From JABCPE02 sp963520725 (GTDB taxonomy: Bacteria > Bacteroidota > Bacteroidia > Flavobacteriales > Weeksellaceae), in contig CAUQSG010000002.1 in assembly GCA_963520725.1 (NCBI GenBank), positions 1 to 64,000 on the forward strand: a stretch of DNA of 64,000 nt, read 5' to 3'. The first letter of the stretch is position 1. Every line of letters starts with the position of its first letter. Below are positions 14,662 through 23,880 of this stretch, piece after piece. The notes under the pieces are model-generated. The model saw only the letters and a program-made list of their open reading frames with translations. It was not told where the DNA came from and did no database searches. The translations under genes were made by a program, and so were the position numbers.

Positions 14662-16752
14662 ATGAAGACAATCATTGCAGAAAAGCCGTCTGTGGCACGT
14701 GAGATCGCCCGTATCGTGGGCGCGACAAAGAGAGAGGAAGGATATTTCGAGGGAGGCGGCTACGCCGTGACTTGGGCGTTCGGACACCTTGTGCAGCTTG
14801 CCATGCCCGACGGCTACGGCATACGCGGTTTCGTCCGTGACAATCTGCCCGTCATTCCCGACACCTTCACGCTCGTCCCCCGTCAGGTAAAGACGGAGAA
14901 GGGCTACAAGCCCGACAGCGGCGTGGTGGCGCAGATCAAGACCGTTGCCCGGCTATTCAAGGAAAGCGAACAGATCATCGTGGCGACCGATGCAGGGCGC
15001 GAGGGTGAGCTTATCTTCCGCTACCTCTACCATTATACCGGATGCACCACCCCGTTCGTCCGCCTCTGGATAAGCTCGCTTACCGACAAGGCTATCCGCG
15101 AGGGACTGCGCAACCTCGAAGCGGGCGGCAAATACGACAACCTCTATCTTGCCGCCAAAGCGCGGAGCGAATCAGACTGGCTCGTGGGCATCAACGGCAC
15201 GCAGGCACTCTCCATCGCCGCCGGACACGGCACGTACTCCATCGGGCGGGTGCAGACACCCACGTTGGCGATGGTGTGCGCACGCTATTGGGAGAACCGC
15301 CGCTTCACGCCCGAAGCCTTCTGGCAGCTCCATATCGCAACGGACGGCTGCGATGAAGGAACGGTGAAGTTTTCCTCTTCCGAAAAGTGGAAAGAGAAAG
15401 AGCCTGCGACGGAACTATATAATAAGGTGAAGTCGGCAGGCACAGCCACCGTCACGAAAGCCGAACGCAAGGAGAAGACGGAGGAAACACCGCTGCTGTA
15501 CGACCTGACGACGCTCCAGAAGGAAGCCAACGCCAAGCACGGCTTCACGGCGGAACAGACGCTTGAAATCGCGCAGAAGCTTTACGAGAAGAAGCTCATC
15601 ACCTATCCGCGAACCGGAAGCCGCTACATACCCGAAGACGTGTTCGCCGAAATCCCCAAGCTGCTCGCCTTCATCGGGGCTTTGCCCGAATGGAAAGGCA
15701 AGGTGCAGCCGAAATGCGTCCCGACACGCAGAAGCGTGGACGGCGGCAAGGTGACGGACCACCACGCCCTGCTCGTCACGGGCGAGAAGCCACTATTCCT
15801 CTCCAAAGAGGACAGCACCGTCTATCAGATGGTTGCCGGACGCATGATCGAGGCTTTCTCCGAAAAATGCGTCAAGGACACCGCCACCGTCACGGCGGAG
15901 TGTGCCGGAGTGGAGTTCACGGTGAAAGGCAGCGTCATCAGGCAAGCCGGATGGCGTGCCGTCTATAGCGTGGAGGACAAGGAAGAAACCTCCATCCCCG
16001 ATTGGCGGGAAGGCGACACGCTGACGCTGAAAGGCTGCTCCATCACGGAGGGAAAGACCAAACCCAAGCCGCTGCATACAGAAGCGACACTGTTGTCGGC
16101 AATGGAAACGGCGGGCAAGGACATAGAGGACGATGCACTCCGTCAGGCGTTGAAGGACTGCGGCATCGGCACGCCCGCCACCCGTGCGGCGATTATCGAA
16201 ACGCTCTTCAAGCGCGGCTACATGGAACGCTGCAAGAAATCGCTTGTGCCGACTGAAAAAGGGCTTGCCCTCTATTCGGTCGTGAAGACGATGCGCATCG
16301 CCGACGTAACCATGACGGGCGAATGGGAGAAGAATCTGGCACGCATCGAGCGCGGGGAAATGCCCGCCGAAACCTTCCGCAGGGAGATAGAGGCGTACAC
16401 ACGCGAAATCACCTCCGAACTGCTCTCGTGCGACAAACTGTTCGCCCGCAGGGATTCCGGCTGCAAGTGTTCCAAGTGCGGGACGGGCAGCATGCAGTTC
16501 TACGGCAAGGTGGTACGCTGCGACAACGCGGAGTGCGGGCTGCCCGTGTTCCGCCTGAAAGCGAACCGCACCCTTTCCGATGACGAGATCAAAGACCTGC
16601 TCACCGACGGGCATACGAAGCTGCTCAAAGGCTTCAAGAGCAAGCAGGGCAAGAGCTTCGACGCCATAGTCGCCTTTGACGGGGACTATAACACGACTTT
16701 CGTGTTCCCCGAAAGGAACACGAGCAGGAAATTTTCAGGACGGAAGAAATAG
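14662..16752 (+). CDS. exc: DNA topoisomerase III (Exc)
   Basis: The 696-aa type IA topoisomerase is the Exc protein of CTnDOT-type excision operons. The TOPRIM domain starts at residue 1 (IIAEKPSVAREIARIVG) and includes DAGREGELIF. The active-site Tyr is residue 315 in LITYPRTGSRYIP. SIGRVQTPTLAMV and GIGTPATRAAIIETL are further family motifs. A C-terminal four-cysteine zinc ribbon (CKCSKCGTG ... CDNAECGLP) is present. Exc relaxes DNA, and genetic work in CTnDOT shows that excision in vivo needs it. An sRNA gene starts about 90 bp beyond the stop. Confidence 0.93.
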   Translation: MKTIIAEKPSVAREIARIVGATKREEGYFEGGGYAVTWAFGHLVQLAMPDGYGIRGFVRDNLPVIPDTFTLVPRQVKTEKGYKPDSGVVAQIKTVARLFKESEQIIVATDAGREGELIFRYLYHYTGCTTPFVRLWISSLTDKAIREGLRNLEAGGKYDNLYLAAKARSESDWLVGINGTQALSIAAGHGTYSIGRVQTPTLAMVCARYWENRRFTPEAFWQLHIATDGCDEGTVKFSSSEKWKEKEPATELYNKVKSAGTATVTKAERKEKTEETPLLYDLTTLQKEANAKHGFTAEQTLEIAQKLYEKKLITYPRTGSRYIPEDVFAEIPKLLAFIGALPEWKGKVQPKCVPTRRSVDGGKVTDHHALLVTGEKPLFLSKEDSTVYQMVAGRMIEAFSEKCVKDTATVTAECAGVEFTVKGSVIRQAGWRAVYSVEDKEETSIPDWREGDTLTLKGCSITEGKTKPKPLHTEATLLSAMETAGKDIEDDALRQALKDCGIGTPATRAAIIETLFKRGYMERCKKSLVPTEKGLALYSVVKTMRIADVTMTGEWEKNLARIERGEMPAETFRREIEAYTREITSELLSCDKLFARRDSGCKCSKCGTGSMQFYGKVVRCDNAECGLPVFRLKANRTLSDDEIKDLLTDGHTKLLKGFKSKQGKSFDAIVAFDGDYNTTFVFPERNTSRKFSGRKK

Positions 16753-16830
16753 TATTAACTTTTGAGAAAGTAGGCTGCACCTCAACAATAGAAATAAACG
16801 GGTTTATTTCGTATTGTCTTCGATTTGCAC

Positions 16831-16838
16831 TACCTTTG
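16831..16838 (+). promoter_or_regulatory. -7 promoter element for the small RNA
   Basis: TACCTTTG is a perfect TAnnTTTG and predicts initiation near 16843-16846. The nearest TTG-containing -33 candidate (16814-16816) has short spacing. Confidence 0.6.
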
Positions 16839-16843
16839 CCACT

Positions 16844-16933
16844 TGTTCAGAGTAATGAATTGTTCTTCGATACCGGATTACACTCATACTTTGGATTTAG
16901 TGGTGGCACTCGGAGGGATACCGAGTGCCTTTT
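16844..16933 (+). ncRNA. Probable RteR-type small RNA, about 90 nt
   Basis: The unit consists of a consensus -7 box (16831-16838), about 60 nt of low-structure leader and an intrinsic terminator, GGCACTCGG / CCGAGTGCC (16905-16929), followed by TTTT. Just before the terminator is ACTTTGGATTTAGTGG (16888-16903). This is the reverse complement of a box found in the leaders of topB, the DUF1896 gene, mobA, traE, traI, traN and an HTH gene. CTnDOT encodes a roughly 90-nt sRNA, RteR, that lowers tra expression; size and map position next to exc suggest identity. Read-through would instead make this the leader of the DUF1896 gene. Confidence 0.65.
16905..16933 (+). terminator. Terminator/attenuator in the sRNA-DUF1896 leader
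   Basis: A perfect 9-bp stem (GGCACTCGG / CCGAGTGCC) with a 7-nt loop is followed by CCTTTTCTTTCT. It either ends the sRNA or attenuates transcription into the gene at 16991. Confidence 0.8.
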
Positions 16934-16972
16934 CTTTCTCCTTTTCAGACGACTATCCCCGTCATTATCAAT

Positions 16973-16990
16973 CCACTAAATTCCAAAGTA
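16973..16990 (+). promoter_or_regulatory. Leader box abutting the DUF1896 start
   Basis: CCACTAAATTCCAAAGTA ends immediately before the ATG at 16991. It is the inverted copy of 16888-16903 with one extra T. In a read-through transcript the two could pair and hide the start codon region, with the terminator hairpin in the loop. Confidence 0.5.
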
Positions 16991-17443
16991 ATGAACAACA
17001 AGAAGAAAAACGAGGGTCAGACCGACTTTTCCTATTACGGTCTGTACCTGCTGGACTACCTCCGCACGAACAGGTTTGAACAGGCTTCCGACGATGCCTT
17101 CATCCGGGAGCGTGCCGACCGTGCCGCCGAAACGTATGAGCGTGCGCGGCTCGAAGGCTATCCGCCCGAAGGGGCGCAGGAGTTGGCGATGGACACGCTC
17201 CTGCGGGGGCTTCGCTATTCCAAGTACGCCATCCTCCGCGAAGTCGTGGAAAACGAGTTTGCCGACGAAGTGCCGGGAAAGAAACGCGAAGCCTTCATCC
17301 GAAAGTTGCTGCCGCCGGTCGGCAACGTATTCTCCGCCTATGACCTTTCGGACGACAATTTCGCCCTGTCGCCCGAATACGACCTGCTCTACACGGAGCT
17401 GACGGGAGCCGCCGTCCTTTATATCGGGGAATATGGCGTTTAA
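16991..17443 (+). CDS. DUF1896-family protein
   Basis: The ATG at 16991 (MNNKKKNEGQ) follows the leader box directly. An in-frame upstream start would run through the terminator. The 150-aa protein contains FSYYGLYLLDYLRTNRFEQASDDAFI and a later LSPEYDLLYTELTGAAVLYIGEYGV, the layout of DUF1896 proteins of Bacteroides conjugative elements. It is a helical, acidic protein without catalytic motifs. Its end overlaps the start of the methylase/helicase gene by 11 bp. The gene pair is conserved, suggesting the small protein assists the large one. Confidence 0.78.
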   Translation: MNNKKKNEGQTDFSYYGLYLLDYLRTNRFEQASDDAFIRERADRAAETYERARLEGYPPEGAQELAMDTLLRGLRYSKYAILREVVENEFADEVPGKKREAFIRKLLPPVGNVFSAYDLSDDNFALSPEYDLLYTELTGAAVLYIGEYGV

Positions 17444-20400
17444 CCGCAAACAACGGCTGCGGGACAACATCGAGGCGATACGGACGGCATTCATCCTTGA
17501 CAGGGAACGGAGGACGGCAACCGCCGAGGAACAAGCCATACTTCGGAAGTATTGCGGTTTCGGCGGGTTGAAGTGCATACTGAATCCTGCAAAGGAACTG
17601 ACGGATGCCGTGCATTGGGCGAAATCGGACCTCGAACTGTTTACCCCTACGGTAGAACTGCACAGGCTGGTGCGTGAAAACAGCAAGGACGATACGGAGT
17701 ACAAGCGGTACGTGGATGCCATGAAGCAGTCCGTGCTGACCGCTTTCTACACCCCGCCGGAGATAACCGGCACGATTGCGGAGGCTCTGCATGAACACGG
17801 CATACGTCCCGACCGTGTGCTGGAGCCGTCGGCGGGCGTGGGCGCATTCGTGGATGCCGTGCTGGAAAACAAGCCGGACGCGGACATCATGGCTTTCGAG
17901 AAAGACCTGATGACGGGCAAGATATTGGGACACCTGCATCCCGACCAAAAGGTAAGGGTGCAGGGATTCGAGAAGATAGAGAAGCCCTTCACGGACTATT
18001 TCGACCTTGCCATCTCGAACATCCCGTTCGGCGACGTGGCTGTGTTCGACCCGGAATTTACAGGAAGCCAAGACCCGGCAAGGCGTTCCGCACCGAAGGC
18101 AATACACAACTACTTCTTCCTGAAAAGCCTTGACGCGGTGCGTGAGGGCGGCATCGTGGCGTTCATCACCTCTCAAGGGGTACTGGACGCACCGTCCAAC
18201 GCGCCCATACGCGAGTATATGATGCGTAATGCCAATCTGGTGGGAGTCGCACGCCTGCCGAACAACCTCTTCACGGACAACGCGGGTACGGAAGTGGGCA
18301 GCGACCTGATTATCCTGCAAAAGAACAGCGGCAAGAAACGGGAGCTGTACGATTATGAAGAGTTGTTCGTGCAGACGGAAAAGACACCGATAGGCAGTTT
18401 CCAGAACGGGTATGTCGGCAGCATCGGCATGATTCCCCACTCGGATCTGATAAGCGGCACAGACCCTTACGGGAAACCAGCCTATAAAGTCATGCACCGG
18501 GACGGCATCGGGCAAATGGCGGAGGATTTGCGGGAACATATGGATATTGAGCTGTATAAGTTGGACAAAAAGCTGTATGAAATGCACAGCCTGCATCCGG
18601 CACAGGGGAAAAGCACGGTAACAGAAACCATTTCCACACCGGTTGTCACTCCTGAGATACAGCCACGTCATGAAATGGCAGCGAAGCCCGAAGCGGCAAC
18701 ACCGCAGCCGGAGGAAGAAAAGTCGGAGATAGAGCCGCGCCGCCCCGATTATTCGGAGGGCGTGCAGCTCTCCCTGCTCGACCTCTGGGGCATGACCGAG
18801 GAAGTACGCAAGCAGGAAGCCCCCGCCAAGAAGAAAAAGACGGCGAAAAAGGAAAGCCCGGCAAGGCGTATGCCTCCCAAACCGCAGGCGCAGGTTACGC
18901 CGAAGGTTACGACTGCACCGCCACAGCCGTCTGTTGCACCACTGACGGAGAAGAGGGACAGCCATGAAACAAAGCCGGTGAGTTTCGCAGCCAAAGGCGA
19001 TCTGGATGATATTTACGCCTCTTTGGATTGGGACACCAATCCGCCCATCAACGGTTTCTATGAAATGATGATGGACCTCACGCCGGAGCGACGCAAGGAA
19101 CTTCGCAGGCTGGCGGCACAGCATCAGGAGAAGCAACGGGTGGACGGGACGGCGGTGAAAGCCGCTCCCGCCATTGACATGCCGGAAAAGGAAGCGACAA
19201 AACGCCCCGAAGCACAGACGGAAGTCGCAACCGTTCCCGTTACGGACAATAACGCAAGTGAGACAACAACTTCCCTTTTCCCTGAATTTGAAACGGAAAA
19301 GCCGAAGGAGGAACCTCTCGACCTTTCTCCCCGTCCGTTCAACGGTATGCTGGAGCCGCACTACCGTGACGGCTCTATGGTACTGGATGCTTCACGCAAT
19401 CTCGGTTATTTGAAGGGCCTCACGCCTTACGGCGCGACATTCCAACCGCTTGACCTGACCGGCTACCAGAAGGAGAAAGCGATGTTGTATGTGTCACTCC
19501 GTGACGCATACGAGCGGCTTTACCGCTACGAGGCGGAGTATCACGATGAAGGGTCTGCGCAACGCGGAGCGTTGAACACCTGCTACGATGAGTTTGTCAT
19601 GCGCTACGGCAACCTCAATGCCAAGCATAACGTGAAACTGTTGATGATGGATGTCGCCGGACGCGACATCCTTTCGCTGGAACGGGCGGAGGACGGCAGG
19701 TTCGTCAAGGCGGACATTTTCGAGCGTCCCGTTTCCTTCTCTGTGGAGAGCCATGCCAACGTAAGCTCTCCCGAAGAGGCACTCTCCGCGTCGCTCAACA
19801 AGTTCGGCACGGTCAATCTCGACTATATGCGGGAGATAACCGACAGCACGGAGGAGGGATTGCTTGACGCCCTCAAAGGACGCATCTTCTACAACCCGCT
19901 CGTAACCGGTTACGAGATAAAGGACAGGTTCATCGCCGGGAATGTGATAGAAAAGGCGGAGCGCATCGAGGCATGGATGGGCGACAACCCCGAAAACGGA
20001 CGTATGCCGGAAGTGAAGCAGGCGTTGGAGGCTCTGAAAGAAGCCGAGCCGCCGCGCATCGCCTTTGAGGACCTCGACTTCAATTTCGGGGAACGCTGGA
20101 TTCCGACGGGCGTGTATGCCGCCTATATGAGCCATCTTTTCGACACGGACGTGAAAATCGCCTACTCCGCAAGCATGGATGAGTTTTCGGTGGCGTGCGG
20201 CTGCCGCACCATGAAAATCACGGACGAGTTTTTAGTGAAGGGCTATTACCGGAACTATGACGGCATGCACCTGTTGAAACACGCCCTGCACAACACCTGC
20301 CCGGACATGATGAAATCCATCGGTAAGGACGAGCATGGCAATGACATCAAGGTGCGTGACAGCGAGGGCATACAGCTCGCCAACGCCAAGATTGATGAAA

Positions 20401-23297
20401 TCCGCAACGGGTTCTCGGAATGGCTGGAAGAGCAGTCGCCGCAGTTCAAGGAACGGCTGACGACGATGTACAACCGCAAGTTCAACTGTTTCGTGCGCCC
20501 AAAGTATGACGGCTCTCACCAGACATTTCCCGACCTCAACCTCAAAGGGCTGGCAAGCCGGGGTATCAAGAGCGTCTATCCGTCACAGATGGATTGCGTC
20601 TGGATGCTCAAACAGAATGGCGGTGGCATTTGTGACCACGAGGTGGGAACCGGTAAAACGCTGATAATGTGTATTGCAGCGCATGAGATGAAGCGCCTGA
20701 ACTTGGCGCACAAACCGATGATTATCGGGCTGAAAGCCAATGTCGCGGAGATTGCCGCCACCTATCAGGCGGCATATCCCAACGCGCGGATTCTCTATGC
20801 CTCGGAGAAGGACTTCTCGACCGCCAACCGCGTGCGTTTCTTCAACAACATCAAGAACAACGACTACGATTGCGTCATCATGTCGCACGACCAGTTCGGC
20901 AAGATTCCGCAGTCGCCGGAGTTGCAGCAGCGCATCCTGCAAGCGGAGCTTGACACGGTGGAGGAAAATCTCGAAGTCCTGCGGCAACAGGGCAAGAACG
21001 TGTCGAGGGCGATGCTGAAAGGGCTGGAAAAGCGCAAGCACAACCTTGAAGCGAAGTTGGAGAAGGTGGAACATGCCATCCAATCGCGCACGGATGATGT
21101 GGTGGACTTCAAGCAGATGGGCATCGACCATATCTTCATTGACGAGAGCCATCAATTCAAGAACCTGACTTTCAACACGCGGCACGACCGTGTGGCGGGA
21201 TTGGGAAACTCGGAAGGAAGCCAGAAAGCCCTGAACATGCTCTTTGCCATACGTACCATACAGGAACGCACGGGCAAGGACTTGGGGGCTACGTTCCTGT
21301 CCGGTACGACCATCAGCAACTCGCTGACGGAGCTGTACCTGCTCTTCAAGTACCTTCGCCCTAAGGAACTGGAACGGCAGGATATTCGTTGCTTTGACGC
21401 TTGGGCGGCTATCTTTGCCAAGAAGACGACCGACTTCGAGTTCAACGTGACGAACAACGTGGTGCAGAAGGAGCGTTTCCGCTACTTCATCAAAGTGCCG
21501 GAGCTTGCCGCCTTCTACAACGAGATAACCGACTACCGCACGGCGGAGGACGTGGGCGTGGACCGTCCGCACAAGAACGAGATACTGCACCACATACCGC
21601 CGACGCCGGAGCAGGAGGACTTCATCCAAAAGCTGATGCAGTTCGCCAAGACGGGTGACGCCACGCTGCTGGGCAGACCACCCCTGTCAGAAACGGAGGA
21701 GAAGGCGAAGATGCTTATCGCCACCGACTACGCCCGCAAGATGGCTCTCGATATGCGCATGATAGACCCGCATTACGAAGACCACCCCGACAACAAGGCT
21801 TCGCACTGCGCCAAGACGATTGCGGAGTATTACCACAGGTATGACGCGCAGAAAGGCACGCAGTTCGTGTTCTCGGATCTGGGAACGTACCAGCCGGGCG
21901 ACGGGTGGAACGTGTACAGCGAGATAAAGCGGAAACTGACGGAGGACTACGGCATCCCGGCAGGCGAGGTGCGCTTCATTCAGGAGTGCAAGACCGACAA
22001 GGCACGCAAGGGGGTGATAGACGCCATGAACGCCGGAACGGTGCGCGTGCTGTTCGGCTCCACCTCCATGCTCGGAACGGGTGTGAACGCGCAGAAACGG
22101 TGTGTCGCAATCCATCATTTGGATACGCCGTGGCGTCCGTCCGACCTACAACAGCGTGACGGACGGGGAGTCAGGGCAGGCAACGAGATTGCCAAGCATT
22201 TTGCCGGGAACAACGTGGATGTCATCATCTACGCTGTGGAAAAGTCGCTGGACAGCTACAAGTTCAACCTGCTGCACTGCAAGCAGACATTCATCTCGCA
22301 GCTCAAAAGCGGGGCGATGGGCGCGCGTACCATCGACGAGGGGGCTATGGACGAGAAATCGGGCATGAACTTCTCGGAGTACATGGCGTTGCTCTCCGGC
22401 AATACCGACCTTTTGGACAAGGCGAAACTGGAAAAGCGTATCGCCTCGCTCGAAGGGGAACGCAAGTCGTTCAACAAGGGCAAGCGCGATTCGGAGTTCA
22501 AGCTGGAAGCCAAGACGGGGGAACTGCGCAACAATACGGCGGTAATCGAAGCCATGACGGAAGATTGGAACCGCTTTCTTTCCGTTGTCAAGACCGATAA
22601 GGAGGGCAATCGCCAGAATGCTGTCAAGGTGGACGGTGTGGATTCTACCGATGAAAAGGTTATCGGAAAGCGTTTGCAGGAAATCGCCAAGAACGCCACG
22701 ACGGGCGGTTTGTACAAGCCTGTCGGGGAACTTTACGGTTTTCCGATAAAGGTGGTCAGCGAGAGAATACTCAAAGAGGGGCTGGAGTTTACCGACAACC
22801 GTTTCGTGGTGGAGGGAAACTACAAGTACACTTACAATAACGGGCATCTGGCGATGGCTGATCCGGTAGCCGCCGCACGTAATTTCCTGAACGCATTGGA
22901 GAGGATTCCGTCCATCATCGACCAGTATAAGGGAAAGAACGAGGTGCTGGAAAAGGAAGTCCCACAGTTGCAGGAGATAGCAAGTAAGGTATGGAAAAAG
23001 GAGGACGAACTGAAACAGTTGAAGTCCGAACTTGCCGCGCTTGACCGCAAAATACAGTTAGAGCTTGCGCCGCCTACACCCGATGTCGCCGAAAAGGAGA
23101 ACGACGGACAGGAGGTCAAGCCTGTTTCGGAAGGTGTACGGAGCATATCGCCACAACAAACCGATGATGCACCACCGATACGCAGCCCGATGGATAAACG
23201 AAGTCCGTCTGGCAATTTCATTGCCAATCATATCATTATCGGGCGTCCGGGTTTTCAGTTTAAGGATGAAAACCGATCGAAAGGGATAAAAATTTAA
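17433..23297 (+). CDS. Giant N6-adenine methylase-like / SNF2-type helicase protein
   Basis: The 1954-aa protein has an N-terminal SAM-dependent methyltransferase fold (VLEPSAGVGAFVDAV near residue 130; LAISNIPFGD near 195 in place of NPPY). A variable charged linker follows (about 390-640). A superfamily-2 helicase then carries Walker A CDHEVGTGKTLIM near 1070 and the DESH box IFIDESHQFKN. The helicase C domain has GSTSMLGTGVNAQKR and DLQQRDGRGVRAGNE. A coiled-coil C-terminus comes last (about 1660-1900). Homologues are carried by most CTnDOT-like elements. The altered NIPF motif leaves methylase activity uncertain. A role in protecting or unwinding element DNA is inference. Confidence 0.85.
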   Translation: MAFNRKQRLRDNIEAIRTAFILDRERRTATAEEQAILRKYCGFGGLKCILNPAKELTDAVHWAKSDLELFTPTVELHRLVRENSKDDTEYKRYVDAMKQSVLTAFYTPPEITGTIAEALHEHGIRPDRVLEPSAGVGAFVDAVLENKPDADIMAFEKDLMTGKILGHLHPDQKVRVQGFEKIEKPFTDYFDLAISNIPFGDVAVFDPEFTGSQDPARRSAPKAIHNYFFLKSLDAVREGGIVAFITSQGVLDAPSNAPIREYMMRNANLVGVARLPNNLFTDNAGTEVGSDLIILQKNSGKKRELYDYEELFVQTEKTPIGSFQNGYVGSIGMIPHSDLISGTDPYGKPAYKVMHRDGIGQMAEDLREHMDIELYKLDKKLYEMHSLHPAQGKSTVTETISTPVVTPEIQPRHEMAAKPEAATPQPEEEKSEIEPRRPDYSEGVQLSLLDLWGMTEEVRKQEAPAKKKKTAKKESPARRMPPKPQAQVTPKVTTAPPQPSVAPLTEKRDSHETKPVSFAAKGDLDDIYASLDWDTNPPINGFYEMMMDLTPERRKELRRLAAQHQEKQRVDGTAVKAAPAIDMPEKEATKRPEAQTEVATVPVTDNNASETTTSLFPEFETEKPKEEPLDLSPRPFNGMLEPHYRDGSMVLDASRNLGYLKGLTPYGATFQPLDLTGYQKEKAMLYVSLRDAYERLYRYEAEYHDEGSAQRGALNTCYDEFVMRYGNLNAKHNVKLLMMDVAGRDILSLERAEDGRFVKADIFERPVSFSVESHANVSSPEEALSASLNKFGTVNLDYMREITDSTEEGLLDALKGRIFYNPLVTGYEIKDRFIAGNVIEKAERIEAWMGDNPENGRMPEVKQALEALKEAEPPRIAFEDLDFNFGERWIPTGVYAAYMSHLFDTDVKIAYSASMDEFSVACGCRTMKITDEFLVKGYYRNYDGMHLLKHALHNTCPDMMKSIGKDEHGNDIKVRDSEGIQLANAKIDEIRNGFSEWLEEQSPQFKERLTTMYNRKFNCFVRPKYDGSHQTFPDLNLKGLASRGIKSVYPSQMDCVWMLKQNGGGICDHEVGTGKTLIMCIAAHEMKRLNLAHKPMIIGLKANVAEIAATYQAAYPNARILYASEKDFSTANRVRFFNNIKNNDYDCVIMSHDQFGKIPQSPELQQRILQAELDTVEENLEVLRQQGKNVSRAMLKGLEKRKHNLEAKLEKVEHAIQSRTDDVVDFKQMGIDHIFIDESHQFKNLTFNTRHDRVAGLGNSEGSQKALNMLFAIRTIQERTGKDLGATFLSGTTISNSLTELYLLFKYLRPKELERQDIRCFDAWAAIFAKKTTDFEFNVTNNVVQKERFRYFIKVPELAAFYNEITDYRTAEDVGVDRPHKNEILHHIPPTPEQEDFIQKLMQFAKTGDATLLGRPPLSETEEKAKMLIATDYARKMALDMRMIDPHYEDHPDNKASHCAKTIAEYYHRYDAQKGTQFVFSDLGTYQPGDGWNVYSEIKRKLTEDYGIPAGEVRFIQECKTDKARKGVIDAMNAGTVRVLFGSTSMLGTGVNAQKRCVAIHHLDTPWRPSDLQQRDGRGVRAGNEIAKHFAGNNVDVIIYAVEKSLDSYKFNLLHCKQTFISQLKSGAMGARTIDEGAMDEKSGMNFSEYMALLSGNTDLLDKAKLEKRIASLEGERKSFNKGKRDSEFKLEAKTGELRNNTAVIEAMTEDWNRFLSVVKTDKEGNRQNAVKVDGVDSTDEKVIGKRLQEIAKNATTGGLYKPVGELYGFPIKVVSERILKEGLEFTDNRFVVEGNYKYTYNNGHLAMADPVAAARNFLNALERIPSIIDQYKGKNEVLEKEVPQLQEIASKVWKKEDELKQLKSELAALDRKIQLELAPPTPDVAEKENDGQEVKPVSEGVRSISPQQTDDAPPIRSPMDKRSPSGNFIANHIIIGRPGFQFKDENRSKGIKI

Positions 23298-23322
23298 AAT
23301 TATGAATTTTATATAAAATATT

Positions 23323-23425
23323 AATAGGGGCTATCCAAAAGGTCTAAAAGTAAATCTTATCCCCTCTGCAAGTATCTGTAGAAGAGTGATTGTAAGGATT
23401 TCTTTCTTTTTGGGCAGCCTCTATT
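23323..23425. repeat. 103-bp IS-like remnant or MITE with terminal inverted repeats
   Basis: The ends AATAGGGGCTATCCAAAAGG and, inverted, AATAGAGGCTGCCCAAAAAG match at 16 of 20 positions. TTAA occurs at both outer edges (23321-23324 and 23424-23427). No open frame lies inside. The end sequences resemble those of Bacteroidota insertion sequences, so this could be a small non-autonomous element or a collapsed IS. It sits between the methylase/helicase gene and the AT-rich cargo. Confidence 0.55.
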
Positions 23426-23484
23426 AAATTTATTTATTCTTTCTTGATTTATGTTTATAAACATTATACCAAAAAATATTCCAA

Positions 23485-23793
23485 CTAACCTTGTTTATGT
23501 TTTGTCAGCCACCATTTGCACAACCATATTTGACTCCCAAAGAGAGTGAATTCGATAAGATAACTTGCTGCATACCCACAATAAGGGGCTAAATAGAATA
23601 CGAATGGGAAATAGATAACAGTACCGACAACAGATTGCGTTATGTAGTTGGTTAAACTCATTTTACCATAAAGCTGTAATGTGGAAACCGCTTTTTTGAC
23701 ACGTTCCTTATGACACAATAATATGAACGAGAATATTTCTACAGAATCATCAGTAAAACAGAAAAAAATACTAATTTTGTTTTTGATGATCAT
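23485..23793 (-). pseudogene. DUF418 membrane protein, C-terminal fragment
   Basis: The 102-residue frame matches only the C-terminal end of DUF418 (YeiB-like) membrane proteins: LYGKMSLTNYITQSVVGTVIYF, then a second hydrophobic stretch ending FGSQIWLCKWWLTKHKQG. Intact members are about 350-400 aa with several helices before this point and usually a short tail after it. Both are missing, so this is a remnant. Composition is AT-rich, unlike the transfer genes. It lies in the cargo patch beside the IS-like remnant. Confidence 0.65.
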
Positions 23794-23880
23794 TTCAAAA
23801 GGAATTAGAAAAATATCTAATTCTAACTTATAGAGGAAAAAGCAACAATTAAATATTAAAGAATAAAAGATACGAAAAAT

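Noticed and set aside
17295..19361. 688-codon minus-strand frame opposite the methylase/helicase gene
   Set aside because: Same reason: an antisense shadow of a gene with recognisable domains in the forward frame.
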